Below, one piece after another: positions 17,659 to 25,608 of a DNA stretch of 54,336 bases; position 1 is the stretch's first letter; each line of letters opens with the position of its first letter. Made by a program: the position numbers and the translations under genes. The stretch comes from DASSTJ01 sp035707965 (GTDB taxonomy: Bacteria; Actinomycetota; Actinomycetes; Actinomycetales; Angustibacteraceae). The notes under the pieces are model-generated. The model was not told the DNA's origin. It saw nothing but the letters and a program-made list of their open reading frames with translations, and ran no database searches. The stretch is taken from assembly GCA_035707965.1 (NCBI GenBank), contig DASSTJ010000209.1:1-54336 (forward strand), in the 5' to 3' direction.

Positions 17659-17669
17659 CTACTCAGTAG
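17659..17669. promoter_or_regulatory. Perfect 11-bp palindrome CTACTCAGTAG
   Basis: Perfect inverted repeat with a single central base in an unusually AT-rich spot of this intergenic region. It overlaps a possible -10 box (17667-17672) of the EtfD-like gene, so a repressor bound here would block it. Regulator unknown. Confidence 0.45.
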
Positions 17670-17764
17670 CATCGAGGCTCGGTACGCGCGGGCCTACGGT
17701 GTCCGTGGCGGCCGGTGCTGACCGGACGAGCGATGAAGACCAGCTGTCGACGAGGAGCTGCCCG

Positions 17765-20041
17765 ATGCACGTCGCCCTGATCGTGATCACGCTGTGCGCG
17801 ACCGTGGTCGGGTTCGCCTTGCTCGGCCGGACAGCGGCGGGTTTCGTCGGCACGTTCCGGGTGGGTCGGCCCGATCCGACGCGCACCGACCGCCCCGGCC
17901 TGCGGCTCGGCACCTTGGTCCGCGAGTTTCTCGGTCACACGCGCATGGCCAGGCTGCCCGTGGTCGCGGCGGCGCACTGGTTCGTCATGGTGTCGTTCGG
18001 CCTGCTCTTCCTGTCGCTGGTGCAGGCGTACGGGCAGGTCTTCGACCCCGACTTCACCATCCCCTGGCTCAGCCACTTCCCGCCCTTCGAGTGGGCCACC
18101 GAGGGCATCGCGTGGCTGTCCCTGATCGGCATCGTCGTGCTGATGGCCGTCCGCCAGAAGATCAGGCCGCGCAAGCCGGCCGACCAGGGTGGCCGGTTCT
18201 CGCGGTTCTTCGGGTCCACGGCCTGGCAGGCCTACTACGTCGAGCTCACGATCCTGGGCGTCGTCGTCTGCGTGCTGCTGCTGCGCGGCCTGGAGTACGC
18301 GCTGGCCGACGCCACCGGCTCCGGCCACGGCGGGCTGCTGCACTTCCCGCTGACCGCCTGGTTCGGCAGCGCCCTCACGAGCGCCTCGCTCTCCGCACTG
18401 CGCGACGCGATCATCGTCGTGGCGGCCATCAAGATCCTCATCTCGATGGCCTGGGCCGTCACCATCGGTCTACAGCCCACGATGGGCGTCGCCTGGCACC
18501 GGTTCCTCGCGTTCTTCAACATCTTCCTCAAGCGCCACGCCGACGGCCGGACGTCGCTGGGTGAGCTGCAGCCGATCCGCATCAACGGCGAGCCCGTGGA
18601 CTTCGAGAACATCGAGGAGCTCGACGAGGACGCCGCCCTCGGCGCCGGCAAGGTCGAGGACTTCACGTGGAAGGGCCTGCTCGACTTCACGACGTGCACC
18701 GAGTGCGGCCGCTGCCAGAGCCAGTGCCCGGCCTGGAACACGGAGAAACCGCTGTCTCCGAAGCTGCTCATCATGTCGTTGCGCGACAACGCGCACGCGA
18801 AGGCGCCGTACCTCAAGGCTCTGCAGAACCCGACCTACCTGGCGGCAGCCCACGGCAAGCCGCTGGAGGCCGGCGAGGTCGACGTCCAGTCCTTCGACCA
18901 GCGGGTGCGCGACGCGCACGAGAGGCCACTGGTCGGCGCCACCGGCTACGACAAGGGGCAGCCGCTCGAGGCGTACCCGCGTGAGGGCGACGGCCCCGTG
19001 ATGGACGACGACGTCATCTGGAGCTGCACCACGTGCGGTGCGTGCGTCGAGCAGTGTCCCGTCGACATCGAGCACGTCGACCACATCGTCGACATGCGGC
19101 GCTACCAGGTGCTCATCGAGTCGGCCTTCCCCAGCGAGCTCGGCGGCCTGTTCAAGAACCTCGAGCAGAACGCCAACCCCTGGGGCATGAGCCCCCGACT
19201 GCGACTGGACTGGGCCAAGGACCTGCCGTTCGAGGTGAAGCAGGTCGGGGTCGACGTCGAGTCGCTCGACGAGGTCGAGTACCTGTTCTGGGTGGGCTGC
19301 GCCGGCGCCTTCGAGGACCGGCAGAAGAAGACCACGCGCGCCGTCGCCGAGCTGCTCGACACCGCCGGCGTCACGTTCGCCGTCCTGGGCGACGGGGAGA
19401 GCTGCAACGGCGACCCGGCGCGCCGTGCGGGCAACGAGTTCCTATTCCAGATGCTGGCGCAGCAGAACATCGAGGTGCTGAACGAGGCTGGCGCCACGAA
19501 GATCGTCGTGACGTGCCCGCACTGCTTCAACACCCTGAAGAACGAGTACCCGCAGCTGGGCGGCCACTACGAGGTCGTGCACCACACGCAGCTGCTCAAC
19601 CGGCTCGTGCGCGAGAAGAAGCTGGTGCCGGTCGCTCCCCCGGAGGGCACGAGCGTCCAGTCGGTCACGTACCACGACCCCTGCTACCTGGGGCGGCACA
19701 ACGGCGTCTACGACCCGCCCCGCGAGCTCATCGAGGCGCTCCCCGGCGTCACGCACACCGAGATGCCGCGCCACCGCGAGCGGTCGTTCTGCTGCGGTGC
19801 CGGCGGTGCCCGCATGTGGATGGAGGAGACGCTCGGCACGCGCATCAACACGAACCGCACGGCCGAGGCGGTCGCCACCGGAGCGGACCGCATCGCCGTC
19901 GGGTGCCCCTTCTGCCACGTCATGCTCGGCGACGGGCTGACGGCCCAGCAGAGCGAGGGCACGGCGCGCGAGGACGTGGCGGTCGTGGACGTCGCGCAGA
20001 TGCTGCTCGCCGCCGTCAACCGAGGTGCCGCTGCGTCCTGA
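17765..20041 (+). CDS. etfD: EtfD-like membrane Fe-S oxidoreductase
   Basis: 758 aa. An N-terminal membrane part (about residues 1-250, similar to the heme-b-carrying gamma subunit of nitrate reductase) is followed by two 4Fe-4S motifs, CTECGRCQSQC near residue 310 and CTTCGACVEQC near 420, and two heterodisulfide-reductase-type CCG domains (GCAGAFED, CPHCFNT, FCCGAGGARMW, GCPFCHVM). This architecture matches Mycobacterium tuberculosis Rv0338c/EtfD, which passes electrons from acyl-CoA dehydrogenases via electron-transfer flavoprotein to menaquinone. Start ATG 17765 with GAGGAG at 17752-17757. Role in fatty-acid oxidation is inferred from the family; etfAB are not in the window. Confidence 0.9.
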   Translation: MHVALIVITLCATVVGFALLGRTAAGFVGTFRVGRPDPTRTDRPGLRLGTLVREFLGHTRMARLPVVAAAHWFVMVSFGLLFLSLVQAYGQVFDPDFTIPWLSHFPPFEWATEGIAWLSLIGIVVLMAVRQKIRPRKPADQGGRFSRFFGSTAWQAYYVELTILGVVVCVLLLRGLEYALADATGSGHGGLLHFPLTAWFGSALTSASLSALRDAIIVVAAIKILISMAWAVTIGLQPTMGVAWHRFLAFFNIFLKRHADGRTSLGELQPIRINGEPVDFENIEELDEDAALGAGKVEDFTWKGLLDFTTCTECGRCQSQCPAWNTEKPLSPKLLIMSLRDNAHAKAPYLKALQNPTYLAAAHGKPLEAGEVDVQSFDQRVRDAHERPLVGATGYDKGQPLEAYPREGDGPVMDDDVIWSCTTCGACVEQCPVDIEHVDHIVDMRRYQVLIESAFPSELGGLFKNLEQNANPWGMSPRLRLDWAKDLPFEVKQVGVDVESLDEVEYLFWVGCAGAFEDRQKKTTRAVAELLDTAGVTFAVLGDGESCNGDPARRAGNEFLFQMLAQQNIEVLNEAGATKIVVTCPHCFNTLKNEYPQLGGHYEVVHHTQLLNRLVREKKLVPVAPPEGTSVQSVTYHDPCYLGRHNGVYDPPRELIEALPGVTHTEMPRHRERSFCCGAGGARMWMEETLGTRINTNRTAEAVATGADRIAVGCPFCHVMLGDGLTAQQSEGTAREDVAVVDVAQMLLAAVNRGAAAS

Positions 20042-20050
20042 GCCGCCGTT

Positions 20051-20104
20051 GAGTGATGCAGTCTGGCGCGACCTCCCGGCGTGTCGCGCGAGACCGCATC
20101 ACTC
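20051..20104. repeat. 54-bp palindromic intergenic element, copy A
   Basis: Arms 20051-20072 and 20083-20104 pair over 22 bp with two mismatches around a 10-nt loop; outer 9 bp are GAGTGATGC/GCATCACTC. Same length, ends and central CGGCG as copies at 51648 and 52846. It starts 9 nt after the etfD stop; without a T-run it is not a typical intrinsic terminator, though it could act as one. Confidence 0.75.
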
Positions 20105-20138
20105 GCGGGATGGCCGTGGGTCCGGTGGCGCATCTGGG

Positions 20139-20144
20139 TACCGT
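20139..20144 (+). promoter_or_regulatory. -10 box TACCGT, leaderless promoter of the proline-racemase-family gene
   Basis: TANNNT ending 6 nt before the ATG at 20151; no Shine-Dalgarno sequence is visible. Confidence 0.5.
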
Positions 20145-20150
20145 TGAGCG

Positions 20151-21167
20151 ATGGCAGCGCTCGAGGTGCGGACGACGGACTTCCACACGGCCGGTGAGCC
20201 GTTCCGGATCGTGACGGCGGGGGTCCCGCCCATCGAGGGCTCCACCGTCCGCGAACGCCGCGAGTACGCGCAGCGGACCGAGGCGGTGGACCGCATCCGT
20301 CGGCTGCTCTGCCACGAGCCGCGCGGCCACGCCGACATGTACGGCTGCTTCCTGGTGCCGCCGGACGACGACGGCGCCGACCTCGCGGTCCTGTTCTGGC
20401 ACAAGGACGGCTACTCGACGGCGTGCGGCCACGGCACGATCGCCCTGGGCGAGTGGGCGGTGCGCAGCGGCCGGGTCGAGGCGGTCGACGACGGCGACAC
20501 GCCCGTGGTCGTCGACGTGCCGTCAGGCCGGGTAACCGCCACCGTCACCCGCCGCGGCGGGGTGACGCAGTCGGTGACCTTCCGCAACGTCGCGTCGTAC
20601 GTGGTCGCACGCGGGGTCGAGGTGGAGACCGGCCGGGGCACGGTCACCGCCGACGTCAGCTACGGCGGGGCGATCTACGCCTCGGTGCCCGCGTCGTCCG
20701 TCGGGCTGGCCGTGACGCCCGAGCACTACGGCGACCTCATCGCGCTCGGCCGCGAGATCAAGTGGGCGCTCAACGACCGGGACGTCGCGCAGCACCCCAG
20801 CGACCCCCGGCTGTCCGGCATCTACGGCACGATCTGGTACGACGACCTGGGCCGCACGTCGACAGGTCCGCACCAGCGCGACGTCACGGTGTTCGCGGAC
20901 GGCGAGGTCGACCGGTCGCCGTGCGGGTCCGGCACCTGCGCCCGCATCGCGCTGCTGGCGGACGACGGCACCCTGGCCGACGGCGAGGTGCTGACTCACG
21001 ACTCGATCGTGGGCACCACGTTCACCGGCCGGGTCGTCGAGCGGACGACGGCCGAGGGCCGTCCCGCCGTCGTGCCGGAGGTGAGCGGCACCGCCTTCCC
21101 GACCGGGCAGCACGTGTTCGTGCTGGACGAGCGCGACCCGGTGGGCACGGGGTTCGTGCTGCGATGA
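20151..21167 (+). CDS. Proline racemase family protein (4-hydroxyproline epimerase or related)
   Basis: 338 aa. Members racemise or epimerise proline and hydroxyproline, or dehydrate trans-3-hydroxy-L-proline, without cofactor. Both catalytic cysteines of the two-base mechanism are present: Cys92 in ACGHGT and Cys258 in SPCGSGTC. Two cysteines argue for racemase/epimerase; dehydratases typically have Thr at one position. Yet the next gene, overlapping by 4 bp, is of the family that contains pyrroline-2-carboxylate reductases, the partner of the dehydratase. So the pair handles hydroxyproline or proline-like substrates, but which reaction is open. Confidence 0.88.
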   Translation: MAALEVRTTDFHTAGEPFRIVTAGVPPIEGSTVRERREYAQRTEAVDRIRRLLCHEPRGHADMYGCFLVPPDDDGADLAVLFWHKDGYSTACGHGTIALGEWAVRSGRVEAVDDGDTPVVVDVPSGRVTATVTRRGGVTQSVTFRNVASYVVARGVEVETGRGTVTADVSYGGAIYASVPASSVGLAVTPEHYGDLIALGREIKWALNDRDVAQHPSDPRLSGIYGTIWYDDLGRTSTGPHQRDVTVFADGEVDRSPCGSGTCARIALLADDGTLADGEVLTHDSIVGTTFTGRVVERTTAEGRPAVVPEVSGTAFPTGQHVFVLDERDPVGTGFVLR

Positions 21168-22090
21168 GCGCGACGTCGCTGCCATGGTTCGACGCCTCCC
21201 GGGTGGAGGCGCTGCTGCCGATGCGTGAAGCCGTCGACGCGATCGAGTCGGCACTGCGGGACGGTTTCGACCCGGCCTCCGACCCCGCCCGTGGGCTGGT
21301 CGGCACGCGCCACGGCCACCTGCTCCTGATGCCGTCCGAGGTCGGCAGCGCGGTCGGCGTCAAGGTGGCGTCGGTGGCTCCGGGCAACCCCGAGCACGGG
21401 CTGCCGCGCATCCAGGCCGTCTACGTGCTGATGGACGGCGAGACGTTGAGGCCGGTGGCCGTGCTGGACGGCACCTCGTTGACCGCGCTGCGCACGCCCG
21501 CCGTCTCGGCCGTCGCCGTGCGCCACCTGGCTGTGCCGCACGCCCGTCGGCTCGTCGTGCTCGGCAGCGGGCCGCAGGCGGCTGGACACGTCGCCGCGCT
21601 GCGGACGGTCCGGCCGGTGGACGACGTCGTGGTCGTCGCTCGCGACCGGACGAAGGCGCAGGGGTTCGCCGACCAGGTCGGCGCGACCGGCCTGGGGGCG
21701 CGGGTCGGCACGGTGGACGACGTCGCGCACGCCGACCTCGTCGTCTGCGCGACGACCTCCGCGACGCCCGTGCTGCCCGGCGAGCTCGTCGCCGACCACG
21801 CGTGCGTCGTCGCCGTGGGATCGCACGAGCCGAACCGCCGCGAGCTCGACGAGCAGCTGATGGGCCGGGCGACCGTCGTGGTCGAGGACCGCGACACGGC
21901 CCTGCGCGAGGCTGGCGACGTCGTCCTCGCCGCCGGACGTGGCGTCTCCTACGAGTCACTGGTCTCGCTGCGCGAGCTCGTGCGCGGCGCGGTGCCCGTC
22001 GACGGGACCAGGCCACGGGTCTTCAAGAGCGTGGGGATGTCCTGGCAGGACCTCGTGGTCGCTGCCGAGGTCGTGCGCCGCGCCAGCTGA
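21164..22090 (+). CDS. Ornithine cyclodeaminase / mu-crystallin family oxidoreductase
   Basis: 308 aa with an N-terminal substrate half and a Rossmann NAD(P)-binding half (VVLGSGPQAAGHVAALR near residue 125). The family includes ornithine cyclodeaminase, L-alanine dehydrogenase, ketimine reductases and delta1-pyrroline-2-carboxylate reductase. The ATG at 21164 overlaps the stop of the racemase-family gene (ATGA), so both are co-translated. The context suggests reduction of pyrroline-2-carboxylate to L-proline, or a related cyclic imine, rather than ornithine cyclodeamination. Motifs for substrate discrimination cannot be read with confidence. Confidence 0.85.
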   Translation: MSATSLPWFDASRVEALLPMREAVDAIESALRDGFDPASDPARGLVGTRHGHLLLMPSEVGSAVGVKVASVAPGNPEHGLPRIQAVYVLMDGETLRPVAVLDGTSLTALRTPAVSAVAVRHLAVPHARRLVVLGSGPQAAGHVAALRTVRPVDDVVVVARDRTKAQGFADQVGATGLGARVGTVDDVAHADLVVCATTSATPVLPGELVADHACVVAVGSHEPNRRELDEQLMGRATVVVEDRDTALREAGDVVLAAGRGVSYESLVSLRELVRGAVPVDGTRPRVFKSVGMSWQDLVVAAEVVRRAS

Positions 22091-22106
22091 CCCCGCTCGC
22101 GCGGGG
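22091..22106. terminator. GC hairpin after the ornithine-cyclodeaminase-family gene
   Basis: CCCCGC-TCGC-GCGGGG, a perfect 6-bp stem starting directly after the stop codon and lying between convergent genes. No T-run follows. Confidence 0.45.
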
Positions 22107-22147
22107 GGTTGCACCGTAGGCCGGCGCGGCGCACTGCCTCTCGCGGC

Positions 22148-22942
22148 TCACCCGGCGGCGGCGAGAGGCGGCTCCTCGACGTGCTCCGGCGTCGCGGTCG
22201 TCACCGGGGCACGGTGCTCGTCGGGCAGCAGCAGCGGGTCGAGAGCGGCGGCCCCGCTCAGGACCTCGCCGTCTGCACCCACGAGGGTCAGGCAGGCTGG
22301 CGCCTCGAGCGCGGCGCGCTCGGCGCGCCACGAGCGGACCAGGCGCTCACCCGCCGCGGTGATCGCGCCACCGCAGATGCTGATGACGTTGCCGGTCCAG
22401 GGGACGACCTCCGCCGGGCCGCGCCAGCGCCAGGCGGGCTCCGTGCGCGGGCGGGTGCGGTCGTGACGCTGGTCGACGGCGTGCTGCAGCGGGCCCATGA
22501 GCAGGGCCCGCAGCAGGTTGAGGTTGCCGATGTCCAGGCCGTCCAGCCAGTAGGCGCCGAACAGCAGCCGGCGCGCGACGTCGCCGACGCCGGCGTTGGC
22601 GGCCTCGGCATAGGCCGTCACGGCGGCGCCCGTGCTGGGAAGGAGGCGCGGGACGTCGTGGGGCAGCGCGCCGTCGGCGAACGGCTCGCCGGGACGCACC
22701 GTGCCCAGCACCGCGGCGAGCTCCCGCTTGCGCGCCGCCTGCGTCTCGTCGTCCGGCGTGATCGCCGCCGTGCGGACGCTGGGCCGGTGCTCCACGAACC
22801 GCCACTGCGGCGCCTCGAGGCCCGCGCCGAGCAACAGGTCGGTGCGCAGGCTGGCCAGGTAGCACGCCGGGCACGTCACGTCGGCGTAGACGACGGCCCC
22901 GGCGAGGGGCGGACGGGTGAGGGTGGTCGGACAGGGGCTCAT
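22148..22942 (-). CDS. DsbA/FrnE-like thioredoxin-fold protein
   Basis: 264 aa with a CPAC redox motif (Cys24-Cys27) right after a first beta strand (AVVYADVTCPACYLAS), the place of the active site in DsbA/FrnE-type oxidoreductases. No signal peptide or lipobox is visible, so it is probably cytosolic. The rest agrees loosely with the FrnE-like fold (helical insert, then a GTGNV-like VPWTGNVISICGG stretch). It is divergent from a Cys-containing regulator gene, with 82 bp between starts, and so may belong to a redox or metal-responsive unit. Start ATG 22940-22942 with GGGAG upstream. Exact substrate unknown. Confidence 0.7.
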   Translation of the reverse strand: MSPCPTTLTRPPLAGAVVYADVTCPACYLASLRTDLLLGAGLEAPQWRFVEHRPSVRTAAITPDDETQAARKRELAAVLGTVRPGEPFADGALPHDVPRLLPSTGAAVTAYAEAANAGVGDVARRLLFGAYWLDGLDIGNLNLLRALLMGPLQHAVDQRHDRTRPRTEPAWRWRGPAEVVPWTGNVISICGGAITAAGERLVRSWRAERAALEAPACLTLVGADGEVLSGAAALDPLLLPDEHRAPVTTATPEHVEEPPLAAAG

Positions 22943-22983
22943 CGCTTCAACTCTCCCGTGACGGCTTCAGCGGTTCTCCTTGT

Positions 22984-23007
22984 TTTATACAGCGATGATG
23001 GGTAAAA
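22984..23007. promoter_or_regulatory. AT-rich divergent operator/promoter candidate
   Basis: The most AT-rich spot of this area: TTTTA at one end and TAAAA at the other form an inverted repeat between the divergent DsbA-like and regulator genes. It probably contains promoter elements and may be the site of the regulator itself. Confidence 0.35.
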
Positions 23008-23024
23008 ATGAAGAGGTGAACGGC

Positions 23025-23750
23025 ATGCGCGCACCACGCCCGTCCGGCACGGCGGCCCGTGCGGACCGCCGCGAGCAGCGGCTGCGCGGGCACCGCGCGC
23101 TGGCCGGAGCGAGTCGCGTCCGCGTGCTCGAGGCGTTGCGGCGCAACGGACCTGCCACGGTCCCCGAGCTCGCGTCCCTCGTGGGTCTCGCACCCAACAC
23201 GGTGCGGCTGCACCTCGACCAGCTCGTCGACGCCGCACTGGTCAGCCGCGCGCGGGCGCAGCCGAGCGGCCGGGGGCGGCCCCGCCAGGTGTACACCGCC
23301 GTACCGGACGCCGACGTGTCCGAGGGCGCCTACCGTGAGCTCGCGCGCCTGCTGGCGGAGACCCTCGCCACTGTCGGAGCGGCTGCGGAACCGGCAGCGC
23401 TCGCGACCGGACGCACCTGGGGCGGCGAGCTCGTCGCCGAGAACGCCGCGGCCGACGCCCCCGCAACCGACGGCCGCGACGAGGTCGTGGCTCTCATGGA
23501 CGACCTCGGCTTCGAGCCACGGCTCACCGACGACGGGGACGCCGTCGAGATGCACCACTGCCCGTTCCAGCAGGTGGCGAAGCAGCACTCCGACGTCGTC
23601 TGCGGGCTGCACCTCGGTCTCATGCAGGGTGCCCTTCAGCAGCTGGGGTCCCCCGTGCGGGCCACGCGGCTGGAACCGTTCGCGACCCCACGCATGTGCC
23701 TCGCCCACCTCGGCGCCGGGCCGCCCGCGGAGCACGTCGGCGCCGCCTGA
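23025..23750 (+). CDS. Winged-helix regulator with C-terminal Cys motif (COG2345/SufR-like)
   Basis: 241 aa. Winged helix at about residues 28-75 (SRVRVLEALRRNGPATVPELASLVGLAPNTVRLHLDQLVDAALV) and wing SGRGRPRQVY. The C-terminal domain carries HHC179-X13-C193-X31-C225, resembling the four-Cys Fe-S motif of SufR but with only three cysteines and adjacent histidines. It probably senses iron-sulfur, metal or redox state. I choose the ATG at 23025 because AAGAGG (23011-23016) precedes it by 8 nt; in-frame ATGs exist 30 and 27 bp upstream. Divergent to the DsbA-like gene; ferredoxin follows 85 bp downstream. Confidence 0.78.
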   Translation: MRAPRPSGTAARADRREQRLRGHRALAGASRVRVLEALRRNGPATVPELASLVGLAPNTVRLHLDQLVDAALVSRARAQPSGRGRPRQVYTAVPDADVSEGAYRELARLLAETLATVGAAAEPAALATGRTWGGELVAENAAADAPATDGRDEVVALMDDLGFEPRLTDDGDAVEMHHCPFQQVAKQHSDVVCGLHLGLMQGALQQLGSPVRATRLEPFATPRMCLAHLGAGPPAEHVGAA

Positions 23751-23819
23751 CCCACCCGCCCCACCGACTCGTCCCCACCCGCCGCACCGACTCGTCCCCA
23801 CCCGCCCCACCGAAGACTC
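23751..23819. repeat. Three 23-bp tandem repeats upstream of fdxA
   Basis: Units 23751-23773, 23774-23796 and 23797-23819 each begin CCCACCCGCC; units 1 and 2 differ at one base and the third diverges in its last seven. The array fills most of the 85 bp between the regulator stop and fdxA and ends 16 nt before its start. Confidence 0.85.
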
Positions 23820-23835
23820 CCGGAAGACAGCTGAC

Positions 23836-24180
23836 ATGACCTACGTGATCGCCCAGCCGTGCATCGACATCATGGACCGCGCCTGCGTCGAGGAGTGCCC
23901 CGTCGACTGCATCTACGAGGGCGAGCGGTCTCTCTACATCCACCCGGACGAGTGCGTCGACTGCGGTGCCTGCGAGCCGGTGTGCCCGGTCGAGGCCATC
24001 TACTACGAGGACGACCTGCCGACCGCGTTCCAGCCGTACCTGATCGACAACGCCCAGTTCTTCACCGAGACGCTCGACGGGCGCGACGAGCCGCTGGGGT
24101 CGCCCGGCGGTGCGGCGAAGTTCGGCCACATCGGCGCCGACACCCCTCTCGTGGCCGCGAATCCCCCGCAAGGGGCGTGA
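23836..24180 (+). CDS. fdxA: Seven-iron ferredoxin FdxA
   Basis: 114-aa cytosolic electron carrier of the 3Fe-4S/4Fe-4S type. Cysteines 9, 17, 21, 25 (QPCIDIMDRACVEECPVDC) and 40, 43, 46, 50 (ECVDCGACEPVC) match the actinobacterial FdxA/FdxC pattern, and the C-terminal extension after YYEDD is that of the same subfamily. The start ATG follows a weak GGAAGA. It likely feeds electrons to cytochromes P450 or other monooxygenases; a small protein follows after 3 nt and is probably co-translated. A repeat array lies just upstream. Confidence 0.96.
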   Translation: MTYVIAQPCIDIMDRACVEECPVDCIYEGERSLYIHPDECVDCGACEPVCPVEAIYYEDDLPTAFQPYLIDNAQFFTETLDGRDEPLGSPGGAAKFGHIGADTPLVAANPPQGA

Positions 24181-24183
24181 CCG

Positions 24184-24459
24184 ATGCCGGACCTCGCCGT
24201 CATCCACGAGTCCCTCGCCGCGCTGCGCAACGACCTCCTCGTCGACCCCCGCAACGAGATGGAGGGCCTCGACCGCGCGTCGTGCCCGCCACACGTCAAG
24301 CACCTTGCCGTGCTGGCCGCCGGGTCGGCCGCGGAGGGCCGTAACGCCGAGGAGTGGCGCCGATGGGTGATCGACGGCGTCGCCCTCGACATCGAGCCGC
24401 TGCTGCGCACGGCGGAGCTGTGCATGAAGGACTCGGGCCTCTGGCCCTGGCCGGACTGA
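24184..24459 (+). CDS. Small conserved-looking protein downstream of fdxA
   Basis: 91 aa starting 3 nt after the fdxA stop, so translation is probably coupled. I do not recognise a family. The sequence looks like a real compact alpha-helical protein (HESLAALRNDLLVD, AEEWRRWVIDGVALDIEPLLRTAELCM) with two cysteines (in ASCPPHVKHL and AELCMKD) and a Trp-rich end WPWPD. It has no signal peptide or membrane segment. Codon use is like its neighbours. Possible accessory to FdxA or to its cluster, purely from position. Confidence 0.7.
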   Translation: MPDLAVIHESLAALRNDLLVDPRNEMEGLDRASCPPHVKHLAVLAAGSAAEGRNAEEWRRWVIDGVALDIEPLLRTAELCMKDSGLWPWPD

Positions 24460-24522
24460 GGCGGCCAACGGCGTGGACGGGTGACGACGGGCGAGGGCGG
24501 ACGGCCAGAGCCCCCGACCCGG

Positions 24523-25035
24523 TCAGGCGGGGTGGCCGGCGTCGACGTCGCGCACCTGCTGGTACGTCAGCGCCTGGTCGCTCGGGCCGTCGTGCTCGCT
24601 CAGCGGCTGCAGGAGGAAGCCCGAGTGGTCGCCCAGCGCGTACGACTCGAGCACCCGGCCGACGAACCGGCGAGGGCAGTCGTCGAGCAGGGGCAGCCCG
24701 TCCGGGCCAGGGTGCCAGCCGCACCGCGCGAACTTGTCGACGTCGTCGCCGCTCTCGCCACCGAAGAGGTGGGCGAGCTCGCGCTGGTCCGGCTCCACGA
24801 CGTGCACCGCGAGGAAGCGCGCCGCCTGCGCGACCTCGAAGGTGCGGTTGCGCTCCGAGAGGCAGACGAGCATGCGCGGGGGGTCGATGCTCGCCTGCGT
24901 GGTGAAGCCGACCAGGCAGCCCGCGCGGCGCCCTCGGGCCACCGTGGTCACGATGAACATCGGGTAGTCGAGCCCGGCCACGAAGGTGCCGAACTCGTCG
25001 GTGGTCAGCCCGACCTGGTCGCGCTCAGCAGCCAT
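24523..25035 (-). CDS. Flavin reductase-like (FMN-binding split barrel) protein
   Basis: 170 aa of the flavin_Reduct domain: the early strand MFIVTTVARGRRAGCLVGFTTQASIDPPRMLVCLS, then the NRTFEVAQAARFLAVHVVE block, are the usual FMN-contacting region. Such proteins reduce FMN with NAD(P)H for two-component monooxygenases, or bind FMN for other purposes. Start ATG 25033-25035; the frame upstream is not conserved. No monooxygenase partner is adjacent. Divergent to a VOC protein at 25197. Confidence 0.85.
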   Translation of the reverse strand: MAAERDQVGLTTDEFGTFVAGLDYPMFIVTTVARGRRAGCLVGFTTQASIDPPRMLVCLSERNRTFEVAQAARFLAVHVVEPDQRELAHLFGGESGDDVDKFARCGWHPGPDGLPLLDDCPRRFVGRVLESYALGDHSGFLLQPLSEHDGPSDQALTYQQVRDVDAGHPA

Positions 25036-25196
25036 GAGGTGATCGTGCCGCACCGCCGACCAACCCGCGCGTCGCGCACGTCGAGGACCGGCCGGCGCAC
25101 GTCGTCGCCGCCCTGCACGCCTGGCTGCGGCTCCCCGCCGGTTGCACCGTGGATATGACGTGCACGACCGTCGCGGCAGCGAGGACAATCGCGCAC

Positions 25197-25577
25197 ATGA
25201 CCTCGATCATCGAGAACACGTGCTTCGACTGCGCCGATCCCTACGAGCTGGCCAGGTTCTGGAGCCAGGTGCTCGACCGACCGATCGACCCCGACTGTGC
25301 GCCCGAGGACGACGAGGTCGGTTTCGAGCTCGACGGCGGCCGCTGGCTGCTGTTCTTGCGCGTGCCGGAACCCAAGACGGTCAAGAACCGCGTGCACCTC
25401 TGCCTGCAGCCGCAGCAGCCCCGCGACGCCGAGGTCGAGCGCCTTCTCGCCCTGGGCGCCACCCTGTACGACGACCGCCGGACACCGGACGGCAAGGGCT
25501 GGGCCGTGCTGCGCGACCCCGAGGGCAACGAGCTCTGCGTGCTGCGCAGCGCCTCCGAGCGCCGGGCAACGCCCTGA
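25197..25577 (+). CDS. VOC (glyoxalase/bleomycin resistance) superfamily protein
   Basis: 126 aa with the two beta-alpha-beta-beta-beta halves of the VOC fold: ENTCFDCADPYELARFWSQVLDR in the first, and VHLCLQPQQPRDAEVERLLALGA then VLRDPEGNELCVL in the second. It belongs to the actinobacterial group often annotated glyoxalase-like, whose activities are mostly unknown. Start ATG 25197 is preceded by GACAAT 7 nt upstream, so this transcript may also be leaderless. No metal-ligand assignment attempted. Confidence 0.85.
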   Translation: MTSIIENTCFDCADPYELARFWSQVLDRPIDPDCAPEDDEVGFELDGGRWLLFLRVPEPKTVKNRVHLCLQPQQPRDAEVERLLALGATLYDDRRTPDGKGWAVLRDPEGNELCVLRSASERRATP

Positions 25578-25608
25578 CGTCGGGCGCCCTACCTGACTTC
25601 GCTGCGGT

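Larger units (their letters stand above)
17517..17764. promoter_or_regulatory. Divergent promoter region between mrpA and the EtfD-like gene
   Basis: 248 bp without a gene. It holds two clear symmetric sites that could serve either gene, listed separately (17624-17637 and 17659-17669), and a TAGCAT box at 17667-17672 that could be a -10 for the rightward gene with a leader of about 85 nt. The rightward gene has a good ribosome site, GAGGAG at 17752-17757. Confidence 0.5.

Noticed and set aside
20051..20104. Copy A as a simple rho-independent terminator of etfD
   Set aside because: No T-run on either side, and its length and ends match two other copies, so a repeat element explains it better, though termination may be a side effect.
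22995..23000. Upstream ATG-ATG as start of the Cys-motif regulator
   Set aside because: No ribosome site before them, whereas AAGAGG stands at the right distance from the ATG at 23025.
23751..23819. CRISPR array
   Set aside because: Units are contiguous with no spacers and only three of them; no cas genes.
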